From NCBI GenBank assembly GCA_018676675.1, contig JABHEG010000390.1, positions 1 to 62,839 of the forward strand: a DNA stretch of 62,839 nt. The letters are read 5' to 3'. Under the pieces are notes generated by a model. That model did not search any database, had not been told where the DNA came from, and worked only from the letters and a program-made list of their open reading frames with translations. Within the stretch, counting starts at the first letter, position 1, and every line of letters starts with the position of its first letter. Source of the DNA: Lentisphaerota bacterium (lineage in GTDB: Bacteria; Verrucomicrobiota; Lentisphaeria; Oligosphaerales; JABHEG01). The translations under genes and the position numbers were made by a program. This document shows, in pieces, positions 27,701-37,606 of the stretch.

Positions 27701-28432
27701 GTGGACTCAACCCAGCCGGGACTGACTCGCGCCCAGCTGGCCCCCCTTGCAGAGGGAGCCATGTTCCGTGATGCCTGTGCCCCGGAACCCAACGCAGGGA
27801 GGGGGGCGTTCACGGTGAGCTTGCCTGCCAATATGAGTACGAAAGGCGCGTCGCCACCGCATCCTGACGCATGGTTCGGCGGCCCGGCTGAGTGTGACTT
27901 GCGGCACATCCCGCGTGGGAACATCCAGGTCGGTGGAGCGACGTTCAACGTCAGCGACGGGGCCCTGGATTGTGTGGCGGCGCCTGCCGACGAAGCAGGC
28001 GTGGTGATCCCGCTGGGCCGGAAGGTTGCTTCGCTGCGTTTCCTGCACACGACACGCCTGGATCCGGAGCACGAAACGGCGTTTCTGGAAGGGTTCAAGA
28101 AGGGGGCTAACTGGCGGGGTATTCCGGCTGGAGACTATGTGATCGCCTACGCGGACGGGGCGTCTTCGACGTGTCCGATTCTCTACGCGAACAACACGAG
28201 CCGTTGGGAACTGGGGGAACGGTTTCCGTACGCTTTCCGGTCATGCGGCAACCTCCTTGCCGCAACTGAGACCATGCGCAAAGAGAATCCTGACGGGCGC
28301 AACATCTGCCTGTACGTTGCCCAGTGGGTGAATCCTCGTCCCGGCGTTGTGGTCCGGTCGATTGGTCTCCGAGGCACGGCTCAGGCAACGCCCGTCCTCT
28401 TTGCCATTTCGGGGCGCGCCCCGCGCGAGTAA
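24800..28432 (+). CDS. Secreted GH20 beta-N-acetylhexosaminidase with CBM9-like module
   Basis: The 1210-residue protein has a short signal peptide (PMLALPILFVLFAG). Domains in order: a sandwich module (about 30-185), a CBM9/DOMON-like module (about 197-395, opening AERPAIDGVSAEKAWNGA), a GH20b domain (about 510-650) and the GH20 TIM barrel (about 655-965) with the catalytic motif HIGLDEVWW, giving His805, Asp809 and Glu810. Asp and Glu are the polarising residue and general acid of substrate-assisted hexosaminidases. A C-terminal beta domain follows. It should release terminal GlcNAc or GalNAc. AGGAG is 7 bases upstream of ATG 24800. Confidence 0.88.
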   Translation: MQSRCFPMLALPILFVLFAGDGVGRTAGPRPLQHLLFDFENGVEGWLGNPWGGGKCGPEGSEEAALGDACLRGWYRDVERGANVICPYLAKDAAWRALSWGGISFYFRGDGSPAKVTVTLATDEKTHSTYSKSVALEDTSWHRVYLPFSTFWNRGRQRFNVARLQRFYFGSSGTHEFRVDHIQLEAPHRVVPLHSARTVRVPVRAERPAIDGVSAEKAWNGAAVLEPFSAIDGGAPAKEQTSCRLFHDGTTLFIAATLHTATPGRLKATLTRHDADVWTDDAFEIFITGADAETRFYQFAVNPLGTRAELSTKDRLAFDHDWRAATSRTETGWHVEVALPLGPLVGTPDAGLSFGVNFARENRVTGELSCWSPTGKSFLRPDRFGRAVLWGTAEPIPIRPPDLRDYGAGIYALPTDPLVVAGEDPGASQTWQATIRLPGGEQVTGKALCTSGDGAVEAPLIALSAEQQREGDATVEFLLSGSAGQPLAYQARAFRIFLPPAAGRSSSVLPLTPAPKELLLGEGILSIPPVAEFAVAGPGNVDDRVTRFLTREVERWYGVSPTFRQGAADRSGIAPNVVLYAHTKGTAPVPGARLGPQLARRLDEMPPDGYVLDATGDSILIGATGGSGLYYGVQTLLQAIDLSSTTPSEPQLRRCRIIDWPSLTWRAVSHPLPTCRWGHPNDAPVSADFFCDYIERSIARRKLNALVLLIRQGFEFETHPEIKGPAAWSKEELRKVIDTCRAHFIEPIPLVDSYGHAAWLSLSHKELWEDGRHKIVCPRHPDTFKILTDVYGELIQLFEPARYFHIGLDEVWWKTLDTPEEKRCKRCAGVPKWQLFADHTNRLHAWFGERGIRTMMWSDVLLKEHNGGAPYHGAKALDMLPPDILQTNWSITLASGSNQRLRETGYEVWQSNSRGVNREQAQFCTGNMFGIWSKISWWSEAPWRSGGAYSYLNLPLAGEYSWNLWPAVDSTQPGLTRAQLAPLAEGAMFRDACAPEPNAGRGAFTVSLPANMSTKGASPPHPDAWFGGPAECDLRHIPRGNIQVGGATFNVSDGALDCVAAPADEAGVVIPLGRKVASLRFLHTTRLDPEHETAFLEGFKKGANWRGIPAGDYVIAYADGASSTCPILYANNTSRWELGERFPYAFRSCGNLLAATETMRKENPDGRNICLYVAQWVNPRPGVVVRSIGLRGTAQATPVLFAISGRAPRE

Positions 28433-28472
28433 CTGAACAGACCGGTCCACCTGCGACAGGAGAACCAGACGA

Positions 28473-29750
28473 TTGAGGACGATCCACGAACCGGCTCGGG
28501 AGCTCGAGGTTGAGGTCGAAGCAGATGTGATCGTTGCCGGGGGCGGCCCGGCCGGGGTCGGCGCTGCGCTTGCTGCTGCTCGGGAGGGCGCACGAACCGT
28601 GCTCTTCGAGCGTTTCGGGATGCTGGGAGGAATGTGGACCGCTGCGCTGGTCAATCCCCTCTTCCAACAGCAGAATGGCTGGCTTGTAGCCGAGCTCGTC
28701 CAGCGACTGGAGGCCGCGGGAGGCTGGCAAAAGCAGGACTGGTTTTGGACGTTCAACCCGGAAGTACTCAAGGGTGTCCTTGAGGAGACGCTTGCGGAGG
28801 CCGGTGTCGACTTCCGCTATTTCACCTGGTGTGCTGCTCCGGTGATGGATGAGCATCGCGTTACCGGCGTGATTACAGAGAGCAAGGCTGGTCGTCGAGC
28901 TGCTTTGGCTTCCATCGTGATTGACGCAACGGGCGACGGTGACGTTGCTGCCGGGGCCGGGGCAGAGGTGGCGTTCGGCCGCTCGTCGGATGGTCTCGTT
29001 CAGCCGGCGACGCTCATGTTCCAGTTGGACGGAGTTGAAGGCAATCATCACCCAAGAGACCTGTATCCAGCCCTGCAGGAGGCGCTTGCAGCCCTGGGCA
29101 GTGACTGGCAGCTGCCGTTCGGTCAAGTCAACTACGCTCCGTGGATCATCGCTGTCCCCAACCACCCCGCAGTCGTTCAGGCTACCCATATCTATGAGTA
29201 CAATCCACTTGACCCCAAGAGTCTGACGGGTGCCATGGTCGAGGGGCGCCGCCAGGCACGCAAGTTGTCGCGGGCTTTCCAGGCCATCCCGGGATGGGAA
29301 CAGGCGCGCCTCGTGAACACCGCTTCAGCTCTGGGGATTCGCGAGTCTCGTCGCGTTCGGGGTCTGTACTCTTTGTGTCTGGAGGACCTTCAGCGCGGAG
29401 CGACATTCCCCGATGCGGTGGCCAGTTGCAGTTTCTGTGTTGACATCCATGCCCCGGATGGTAACAGCGCGAACACCCCCCATCATGCGCCGATCAAGCC
29501 ATACGAGATCCCCTATCGCTGTCTTGTGCCAAAAGGGGTGGATGGGTTACTGGTCTGCGGTCGCTGCATTTCCGGTACCCACGAAGCCCACGCGTCCTAT
29601 CGGGTGACTGGAACGTGCATGGCCATGGGGCAGGCAGTGGGGTTGGCGGCAGCCAACGCGGTGCAACAGACGATTGCTCCCCGGGAAGTGGATGGCGTCT
29701 GGTTGCGGCGGGCTCTCGGCGAGCGTGGATACACCTTCCTGGCAGGTTAG
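28473..29750 (+). CDS. FAD-dependent oxidoreductase (FAD_oxidored family)
   Basis: The 425-residue protein starts with a dinucleotide-binding Rossmann loop (VIVAGGGPAGVGAALAAAREGARTVLFE, about residues 19-46, described in pieces), then GMLGGMWTAALVNP and, near 150, the IDATGDGDVAAGAGAE segment that contacts FAD. The C-terminus has RVTGTCMAMGQAVGLAAANAV, the usual final FAD contact. This family includes secreted or cytoplasmic sugar-neighbourhood dehydrogenases with unknown substrates. No signal peptide is visible. The start is TTG at 28473, with AGGAG 10 bases upstream; no in-frame ATG lies near. Its stop overlaps the creatininase stop on the other strand. Confidence 0.85.
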   Translation: MRTIHEPARELEVEVEADVIVAGGGPAGVGAALAAAREGARTVLFERFGMLGGMWTAALVNPLFQQQNGWLVAELVQRLEAAGGWQKQDWFWTFNPEVLKGVLEETLAEAGVDFRYFTWCAAPVMDEHRVTGVITESKAGRRAALASIVIDATGDGDVAAGAGAEVAFGRSSDGLVQPATLMFQLDGVEGNHHPRDLYPALQEALAALGSDWQLPFGQVNYAPWIIAVPNHPAVVQATHIYEYNPLDPKSLTGAMVEGRRQARKLSRAFQAIPGWEQARLVNTASALGIRESRRVRGLYSLCLEDLQRGATFPDAVASCSFCVDIHAPDGNSANTPHHAPIKPYEIPYRCLVPKGVDGLLVCGRCISGTHEAHASYRVTGTCMAMGQAVGLAAANAVQQTIAPREVDGVWLRRALGERGYTFLAG

Positions 29751-30496
29751 CCCAGGGCCTTGGCGTTGCCGTTGAGCCACTGCCCGAGGTAGTCGATGAG
29801 GCCTGTCGTGCTCTGTTCTCCGACAGCGCTGTTTGCATGCGTTCGAGGGTCGATGCCGACGAGTCCATAGCACGGATGGCCGCGGTACTCATCGGTCATG
29901 TAGTTGATGCGTTCTCCGGGGCCGCCGCAGTCATCATTCGGTCCGGCCCTGAGTCTTTGCACATCCACCTTGTCCGGGTGCAGGTAGAGCATGAAGGACG
30001 TTTCGAACTTTGCGGCATGGTCCCCACCCACCCCCTCCACCTGGTTCTCTACCAGGGCGAGAACATCCATTTGGCCACCGGCTTGCCGATAGTGCCGAAT
30101 AGCTGAGTCGAGGAATTCGCTCTTGTTGGGGTAGTGGCCCGAGAGAAGAACTGCCTTCTCGTAGCCGTCCCGATCCAGGCCCTGAAGGAGTTCAGTGACG
30201 AGCTCGACGAGGGGCTCCTTCCTGAACATGAACGTGGAAGGCCATCCACCGTGCCCGCCGCCGGAGCCGAAGAAGACAGGGGGGAAGACCACTCCGCCGG
30301 CCCGGACGGCAAGTCCAATCAGTTGCTCGTGCGCTTTGACTGCATCAAGGCCAAGGGCGTTGTGATACCCGTGCCACTCGATGGAGCCAAATGGGACGAA
30401 GACAAACGGGCTCTCGGCTTTGGCGGCGGACACGTCCTCAGGCTTCATGTACTCGAGTCTGACCTCGCGCTCGAGGACGTCGGAGAACCTGCCCAT
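29747..30496 (-). CDS. Creatininase-family amidohydrolase
   Basis: This 249-residue protein has the metal-binding pattern of the creatininase family: Glu40, His42 and Asp51 in FGSIEWHGYHNALGLDAVKAH, then SGGGHGGWPST and LSGHYPNKSE with further metal or catalytic residues. Members act on creatinine, formamides of flavins, or lactam-like compounds; in this context an amide or N-formyl sugar derivative could be the target, but that is not shown. It is the last gene of a three-gene minus-strand operon, 23 bases after the sulfatase, and its stop overlaps the convergent FAD gene by 4 bases. Confidence 0.87.
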   Translation of the reverse strand: MGRFSDVLEREVRLEYMKPEDVSAAKAESPFVFVPFGSIEWHGYHNALGLDAVKAHEQLIGLAVRAGGVVFPPVFFGSGGGHGGWPSTFMFRKEPLVELVTELLQGLDRDGYEKAVLLSGHYPNKSEFLDSAIRHYRQAGGQMDVLALVENQVEGVGGDHAAKFETSFMLYLHPDKVDVQRLRAGPNDDCGGPGERINYMTDEYRGHPCYGLVGIDPRTHANSAVGEQSTTGLIDYLGQWLNGNAKALG

Positions 30497-30519
30497 ATCC
30501 TGCTCCCTGCCGGGCTTGG

Positions 30520-31992
30520 TCAGTAGAAACGGATCCCACGCTGGCCCATCAGATGTTTGGTTGACGGGGGCACGAACGTCTTCTCAGGCAACCCCACCAG
30601 TTCGCCATTCTGCAGCCACTCAAAATCGCTGTCGAGGAGGTTCTCTATCAGGAGATTCTTCATGGCGTCGAGGTCCGCGGCGTAGGCGGGGACGCTTGCC
30701 AGGTCCTGCGTCTCGCGAGGATCGGCTTCGAGGTCGAAGAGCTGGAACACGTTGCCGACGGGGTAGTACAGGAGCTTGAGTCGCCCTTGACGGATCATGC
30801 GCTGGGCCAACACACCTTCACCATGTTCACCGTACAGGTAGTCCCGTGGGGGATTGCTGATCAGCGACTGCTGGTCTACGCCGGGAGGAATCGGGATGCC
30901 TGCCAGGTCCAGCAGTGTCGGCATGATGTCTCCGAACTCAGCGAACCGGTCGTCTTCCGCGTTTACTCCGAGCCGTTCCTCACCTTTGGGCGGCACGATG
31001 ATGAGTGGAATCTTCGCAGAAGCCTCATACAAGTGGGTCATGGACCAGAGATCGTGCTCCCCGACCATGTGCCCATGATCTGAGGTGAAGGCGATGATTG
31101 TGTCGTCCAGCAACCCCGCCTCACGGAGGTATCCGATGACGGTGCGGATCTGATGGTCAATGTGAGTCAGCGTGGCGTAATACGCCTGTCGGGCCAGCCT
31201 GATCTCATGGGGTCGGGCCCCGTGCAGTGCGGAGGGATAGCCGCGTGTCTTGAGGCAATACGGCAGCGCGTCGAAATCCTGGGCCCAGGAACCGATGACG
31301 GGCATGTCAATCTCCACGTCGCGGTAGAGGTCCATGTAGCTCTGCAACGGGGTCACTGGCGGGTGTGGGGCAGAGAATGAAAGGTACCAGAAGCCCGGCT
31401 TCCGAGGATCTCGACGCCGGATCACCTTGCACATTTCACGGCATGCCCAATTAATGGGGTGGCAGCGTTCAGGTAAATGCCATGGCCGGGTCACCCAATC
31501 ATTGTGCGTCATGCCGCCTGCGTACTCTTCGCCGGTATGGCCTTGCTCGATCAGGAACAGCTCCCAGTCATCGGCCACACCTTCTGGGATGTCCTGGAAC
31601 TGGTGGCGTCCCTGTTCCTCGAGCAACACGTCGTCAAAACCGGCTCGTTCGCGTTGCGGCCAGAGGTGCATTTTGCCGACCGCGTGGGCCTGGTAGCCGG
31701 CGTCACGGAAGCACTGAGCGAGGGTTGGGCGGTCCGGTGGCAGGGGGACATGATCCCGGTACACGCGGTCGCCATGCGTACGGGGCCGCAAGCCGGTCAT
31801 CAGCGACTTCCGGGCCGGGATACATGACGGGCATGCGGAGTAGGCCCGCGTGAACCGTGTGCCGCTTCTGGCCAGCTGTGCGATCGTGGGGGTCATGACT
31901 ACCGGATGCCCGGCTGGGCGGGTAAACATGTCGCTCCAGTGGTCGGTGCAGATCAGCAGAACATTGGGGCGCGAGGGTCGGTCCGGAGGCAT
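30520..31992 (-). CDS. Formylglycine-dependent sulfatase (arylsulfatase family)
   Basis: The 490-residue protein starts directly with the sulfatase core (PNVLLICTDHWSD, metal Asp17), with the formylglycine motif C-x-P-x-R at Cys57-Ile-Pro-Ala-Arg61, followed by KSLMTG. Further family signatures are HAVGKMHLWPQRERAGF near residue 105 and the metal-binding FTSDHGHMVGEHDLW near residue 305. It should remove sulfate esters from a sugar. There is no signal peptide, so it acts in the cytoplasm on imported sugars, unlike the sulfatase at 58418. The gene lies 20 bases after a DUF1080 gene and 23 bases before a creatininase-family gene. Confidence 0.92.
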   Translation of the reverse strand: MPPDRPSRPNVLLICTDHWSDMFTRPAGHPVVMTPTIAQLARSGTRFTRAYSACPSCIPARKSLMTGLRPRTHGDRVYRDHVPLPPDRPTLAQCFRDAGYQAHAVGKMHLWPQRERAGFDDVLLEEQGRHQFQDIPEGVADDWELFLIEQGHTGEEYAGGMTHNDWVTRPWHLPERCHPINWACREMCKVIRRRDPRKPGFWYLSFSAPHPPVTPLQSYMDLYRDVEIDMPVIGSWAQDFDALPYCLKTRGYPSALHGARPHEIRLARQAYYATLTHIDHQIRTVIGYLREAGLLDDTIIAFTSDHGHMVGEHDLWSMTHLYEASAKIPLIIVPPKGEERLGVNAEDDRFAEFGDIMPTLLDLAGIPIPPGVDQQSLISNPPRDYLYGEHGEGVLAQRMIRQGRLKLLYYPVGNVFQLFDLEADPRETQDLASVPAYAADLDAMKNLLIENLLDSDFEWLQNGELVGLPEKTFVPPSTKHLMGQRGIRFY

Positions 31993-32012
31993 GACTCTCT
32001 CCTGTCCGATTT

Positions 32013-32813
32013 CTAGTCCTTAAGGACCTTCAGTTCCACTTTGCGGAACTCGCACGGATGGCTCTCTGCCTGGAGAGAAATCGTTCCACCATGCAGCATC
32101 TTGTCGCCCTGTTGAGCTGTGATGAGCTTCCGGGCGTTACCGTCCTTTTCGTCGAGCTGAGGCTTGGTGTATTCCAGCACAGTCTTGCCATCGATCTTGT
32201 GGCGGATGACTTCATTGCCACGGACCTCGATTTCGCACGTCACCCACTGGTCTCCGTGGTAGGTTTCTGATTTGGACGACGCACCGTGTCGCGTGTAGAG
32301 TTTTCCGTCCAGCACAACGTTTGTTCCGGGGGTGCACAGGTTGCAGGTGGTACGCTTGCCTTTGCCCTTCCCGCCGAGCAGTTGCACCTCGATGGACACC
32401 GGGAAGCTCTGCCCCTTCTCCATGCTTTCCGGCGACTGCCCGTGAACCATGATCCCGTTGTTCCTGAAGGCCCATCCGGGTCCGCCGGGGCACTGCTTGC
32501 CGACGAAGCGGTATTCGCAACGGATGATGTAGTTGGAGAACGGCTTCTCGTAGAACAGGTGACCGAACTTGTTCCCGAAGGTCTCGTACTGGTCGTAGCT
32601 GACCTTGAGTACACCATCTTCAACCCGGAACGTATTGCCGACGTTATCTCCCAGGTCGTGTCCCTTGATCTTGACCTTCCAGCCGCTGAGGTCTCTCCCG
32701 TTGAATAACTGAAGCCATTCTCCGCCCTGTGCCGGATCGGCTGCGAATGACGAGGTCACTGTGAACAGGGCGAAGACGACTACGAGGAATGCCACGACTG
32801 CTGTTTTGTACAT
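32013..32813 (-). CDS. Exported DUF1080 protein
   Basis: The 266-residue protein has a strong signal peptide (hydrophobic AVVAFLVVVFALFTVTSSFA), then the DUF1080 opening WLQLFNGRDLSGWKVKIKG. The sandwich continues with a FSNYIIRCEYRFVG strand, the loop FRNNGIMVHGQSPESM, and TCEIEVRGNEVIRHKIDGKT. DUF1080 proteins are linked to 3-keto-disaccharide chemistry or glycan binding. The start follows AAGGAGAG with close spacing. Placed first in an operon with a cytoplasmic sulfatase and a creatininase-family hydrolase. Confidence 0.85.
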   Translation of the reverse strand: MYKTAVVAFLVVVFALFTVTSSFAADPAQGGEWLQLFNGRDLSGWKVKIKGHDLGDNVGNTFRVEDGVLKVSYDQYETFGNKFGHLFYEKPFSNYIIRCEYRFVGKQCPGGPGWAFRNNGIMVHGQSPESMEKGQSFPVSIEVQLLGGKGKGKRTTCNLCTPGTNVVLDGKLYTRHGASSKSETYHGDQWVTCEIEVRGNEVIRHKIDGKTVLEYTKPQLDEKDGNARKLITAQQGDKMLHGGTISLQAESHPCEFRKVELKVLKD

Positions 32814-33034
32814 CTTTACTCTCCTTATGTGTGGGATTGTCTACCATACCATTGGTCAGGCGGGGAACAATGCCCGGAGGAGGGTAAGGCTTCGCGGAGT
32901 CAGGACCGCGTTCCGGCCAGCGGATCGAAGGCGAATGAAGCCCTTGCGGAGTACACGAAGAGGTATATCGGGGAGGCGGTGCACCTTCCTGAGGCGGTCG
33001 TGCGATCAAGGTGGGCGGGCAACGTTCCGGATGG

Positions 33035-33556
33035 TTACCGGCCGTGGGGGCGGAGGTTGTACTTCTTTGCCTCGGGGTAGAGGTCTTCGTGCGGCGGGAA
33101 GGGGCGCACGAAATGCACGTCAGGCAGGTCGTTCACGTCAACCGTATCGGGGAAGTACGCCGCAATGTTCCGGAAGATCAGCTTTGTGCGTTCTTCCTCG
33201 TCATGGAATCCGCAACGCAGCTTGAATCTGACCTTCGAGGGGCCGATTGCCATGATATGCACCTCCAGGAACTCCTGGTCGGCGAAGATGGCGTCGACGA
33301 TTGCGGACACTTTGTCGAGGCGAGATGTAAGGGGCTCGATGCCAAGGTTGCGAATTCCGCGCATGACGGCGTAGTGGGATTCCGCCACAGTGTAGTCGAG
33401 CGGAATTTCCCAGAAGTCCCCCTTGAGGATGAGCATGTAGACCGGCTTAAGGCGAAGGCCCACGACGCGTCGGTTGGCCGATGTCCGGCATCCGGAGAAC
33501 CCCGCAACCACGATTACTGCGATCCCCGCGAGAACACGTGCACGCATCGACTGCAT
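33035..33556 (-). CDS. Small DUF3568-like lipoprotein
   Basis: The 173-residue protein has a lipoprotein signal peptide with the lipobox GFSGC (Cys23), so it should be lipid-anchored in the periplasm or outer membrane. After a short Ser/Arg tether it forms one alpha/beta domain with ESHYAVMRGIRNLGIEPL near residues 60-77, ending with a Pro/His-rich tail. The shape matches DUF3568-type proteins of PVC-group bacteria, whose role is unknown. AAGGA lies 6 bases before ATG 33556. It has no partner gene within 200 bases on either side, so it may be monocistronic. Confidence 0.7.
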   Translation of the reverse strand: MQSMRARVLAGIAVIVVAGFSGCRTSANRRVVGLRLKPVYMLILKGDFWEIPLDYTVAESHYAVMRGIRNLGIEPLTSRLDKVSAIVDAIFADQEFLEVHIMAIGPSKVRFKLRCGFHDEEERTKLIFRNIAAYFPDTVDVNDLPDVHFVRPFPPHEDLYPEAKKYNLRPHGR

Positions 33557-33640
33557 ATGTCTTCCTTTCCCAACATCTCACCCAGCGTTCGTCACAAAGA
33601 GACAATAGTGCAACAGTAGCCCGGAAGTCCGGCGGAGGCA

Positions 33641-33656
33641 AGGAGACCGGTCTCCT
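33641..33656. repeat. 16-base perfect palindrome
   Basis: AGGAGACCGGTCTCCT reads the same on both strands. It is about 100 bases downstream of the ilvN stop and 85 bases upstream of the lipoprotein start, both on the minus strand. It could be an operator for the lipoprotein gene or part of a transcript-end structure; there is no T tract. Confidence 0.45.
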
Positions 33657-33762
33657 CAGCGGCCGAGAGAGCGGAGCGCTGACGGCCAGCCGGTGTCATC
33701 GCCAAAATCCCGTTCCTGATTGCCCCCGCCCGTGGTGGCATTGCGGGGCACCAAGGCCGCCG

Positions 33763-34287
33763 CTACTCGGGGCGCAGGTAACTCGGGGTGATGTCGAGCG
33801 CTTCGGTCGGTTCCGAGGAACGGGCCATCGCGACGCGTCCCGTCCGGGCAAGCTCAACCACGCCGAACCGCTCCATCAGGGCGATAAACGAGTCGATCTT
33901 CTCAGACGATGAGGTCAACTCAATGACCAACGTTTCGTGCTCAACATGGACGACATTTCCTTTGAAGATGTTGGCGACCTGGATGACCTCATTTCTGGCC
34001 GGCCCAGCGGCGTTGACCTTGATCATCAGGAGTTCACGGGCAACGAAGCCGCTCCCGGTCAGATCGGTCACCCGAACCACATTGACCAGCTTGCTGAGCT
34101 GCTTGTCGATTTGCTCGAGAACAGCGTCTTCACCGGTGGTGACGATCGTCATCTTCGACAGGGAATGGTCGTGCGTCGGACCTACGGTGAGGCTCTCGAT
34201 ATTGAAGCCGCGACCACTGAAGAGCCCGGCAATCCGGGCGAGGACGCCGAACTTGTTCTCCACCAGCACAGAGATAGTGTGTCTCAT
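33763..34287 (-). CDS. ilvN: Acetolactate synthase regulatory (small) subunit
   Basis: The 174-residue protein matches the small subunit throughout: an ACT domain opening with ISVLVENKFGVLARIAGLFSGRGFNIESLTVGPT (given here as separate signatures: ISVLVENKFGVL, RGFNIESLTVG), LTGSGFVARELLMIKV near 95-110, and a C-terminal domain. It binds branched-chain amino acid (valine) and stimulates and feedback-regulates the catalytic subunit IlvB. Usually ilvB lies just upstream; here the upstream neighbour is an Nfu gene, so ilvB is elsewhere or lost. Length is typical (about 160-175). Confidence 0.92.
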   Translation of the reverse strand: MRHTISVLVENKFGVLARIAGLFSGRGFNIESLTVGPTHDHSLSKMTIVTTGEDAVLEQIDKQLSKLVNVVRVTDLTGSGFVARELLMIKVNAAGPARNEVIQVANIFKGNVVHVEHETLVIELTSSSEKIDSFIALMERFGVVELARTGRVAMARSSEPTEALDITPSYLRPE

Positions 34288-34410
34288 GTGAGAGAAGCTT
34301 TCATGCGTTTGGTCGCGTCCGGCGGCGCTCCTCTCCTGCCTGCCCTGAGCAGACGCTGTCCAGGGCGACCGATCACGGCTGCAGGAGGGGGGCCGAACGC
34401 GAAGCTGTCA

Positions 34411-34635
34411 TTACTCGGCGCGTTCGACGACGATTTCCTCATTGACGCGCTCACGCAGGATGCGCTCAATGCCGTTTTTCAATGTCATCTGGGCGTGCGG
34501 GCAACATCCACAGGCGCCCTTCAGGCGCAACTGCACATCCGTTCCCTCGATACTTACGACCTCCAAGTCGCCACCATCAGCCTGCAATGCGCCTCGAAGT
34601 TCTTCCAGGACGTCACGGATTTCCTGATCCATCAT
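34411..34635 (-). CDS. Nfu-type Fe-S cluster scaffold protein
   Basis: The 74-residue protein is a single NifU C-terminal (Nfu) domain: helix ELRGALQADGGDLEVVSI, then the Fe-S-binding CxxC motif Cys42-Gly-Cys-Cys45 within GACGCCPHAQMT, and helix LKNGIERILRERV. Two such domains hold a [4Fe-4S] cluster at the dimer interface and pass it to client enzymes. The start is one of two tandem ATGs (34635 or 34632), with AAAGGG just upstream. It is 48 bases after the end of valS on the same strand and may be read through from it. Confidence 0.92.
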   Translation of the reverse strand: MMDQEIRDVLEELRGALQADGGDLEVVSIEGTDVQLRLKGACGCCPHAQMTLKNGIERILRERVNEEIVVERAE

Positions 34636-34683
34636 ATCACCCTTTCTGTAGGAGTCATCTCATTCCGGGTCTACTGTCGCAGA

Positions 34684-37362
<2,679 letters not shown>

Positions 37363-37606
37363 CAGACAGGTCTCCTGTGGGAACGGAACGAAGCTGCAGA
37401 CGGCATTGCCATCAACCGCAAACGAGGCGGCAGAGGAGCAATTCAGGCCGCCAATCACGACCACAAGGCCGGAATCTGTCTGCAGCATTTCACCAATACA
37501 AGGGACGAAATGTAGCCTCGATTTCCTCGAAATCCAAGCTCAGACGGCATGGGAGAGTTGGGCAACACCCCCTATCTGAACGACTTCCCGTCCCTGGTTG
37601 GGTGCG

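Noticed and set aside
37363..37606. T-box or tRNA leader upstream of valS
   Set aside because: No T-box consensus and no terminator-antiterminator pair were seen.
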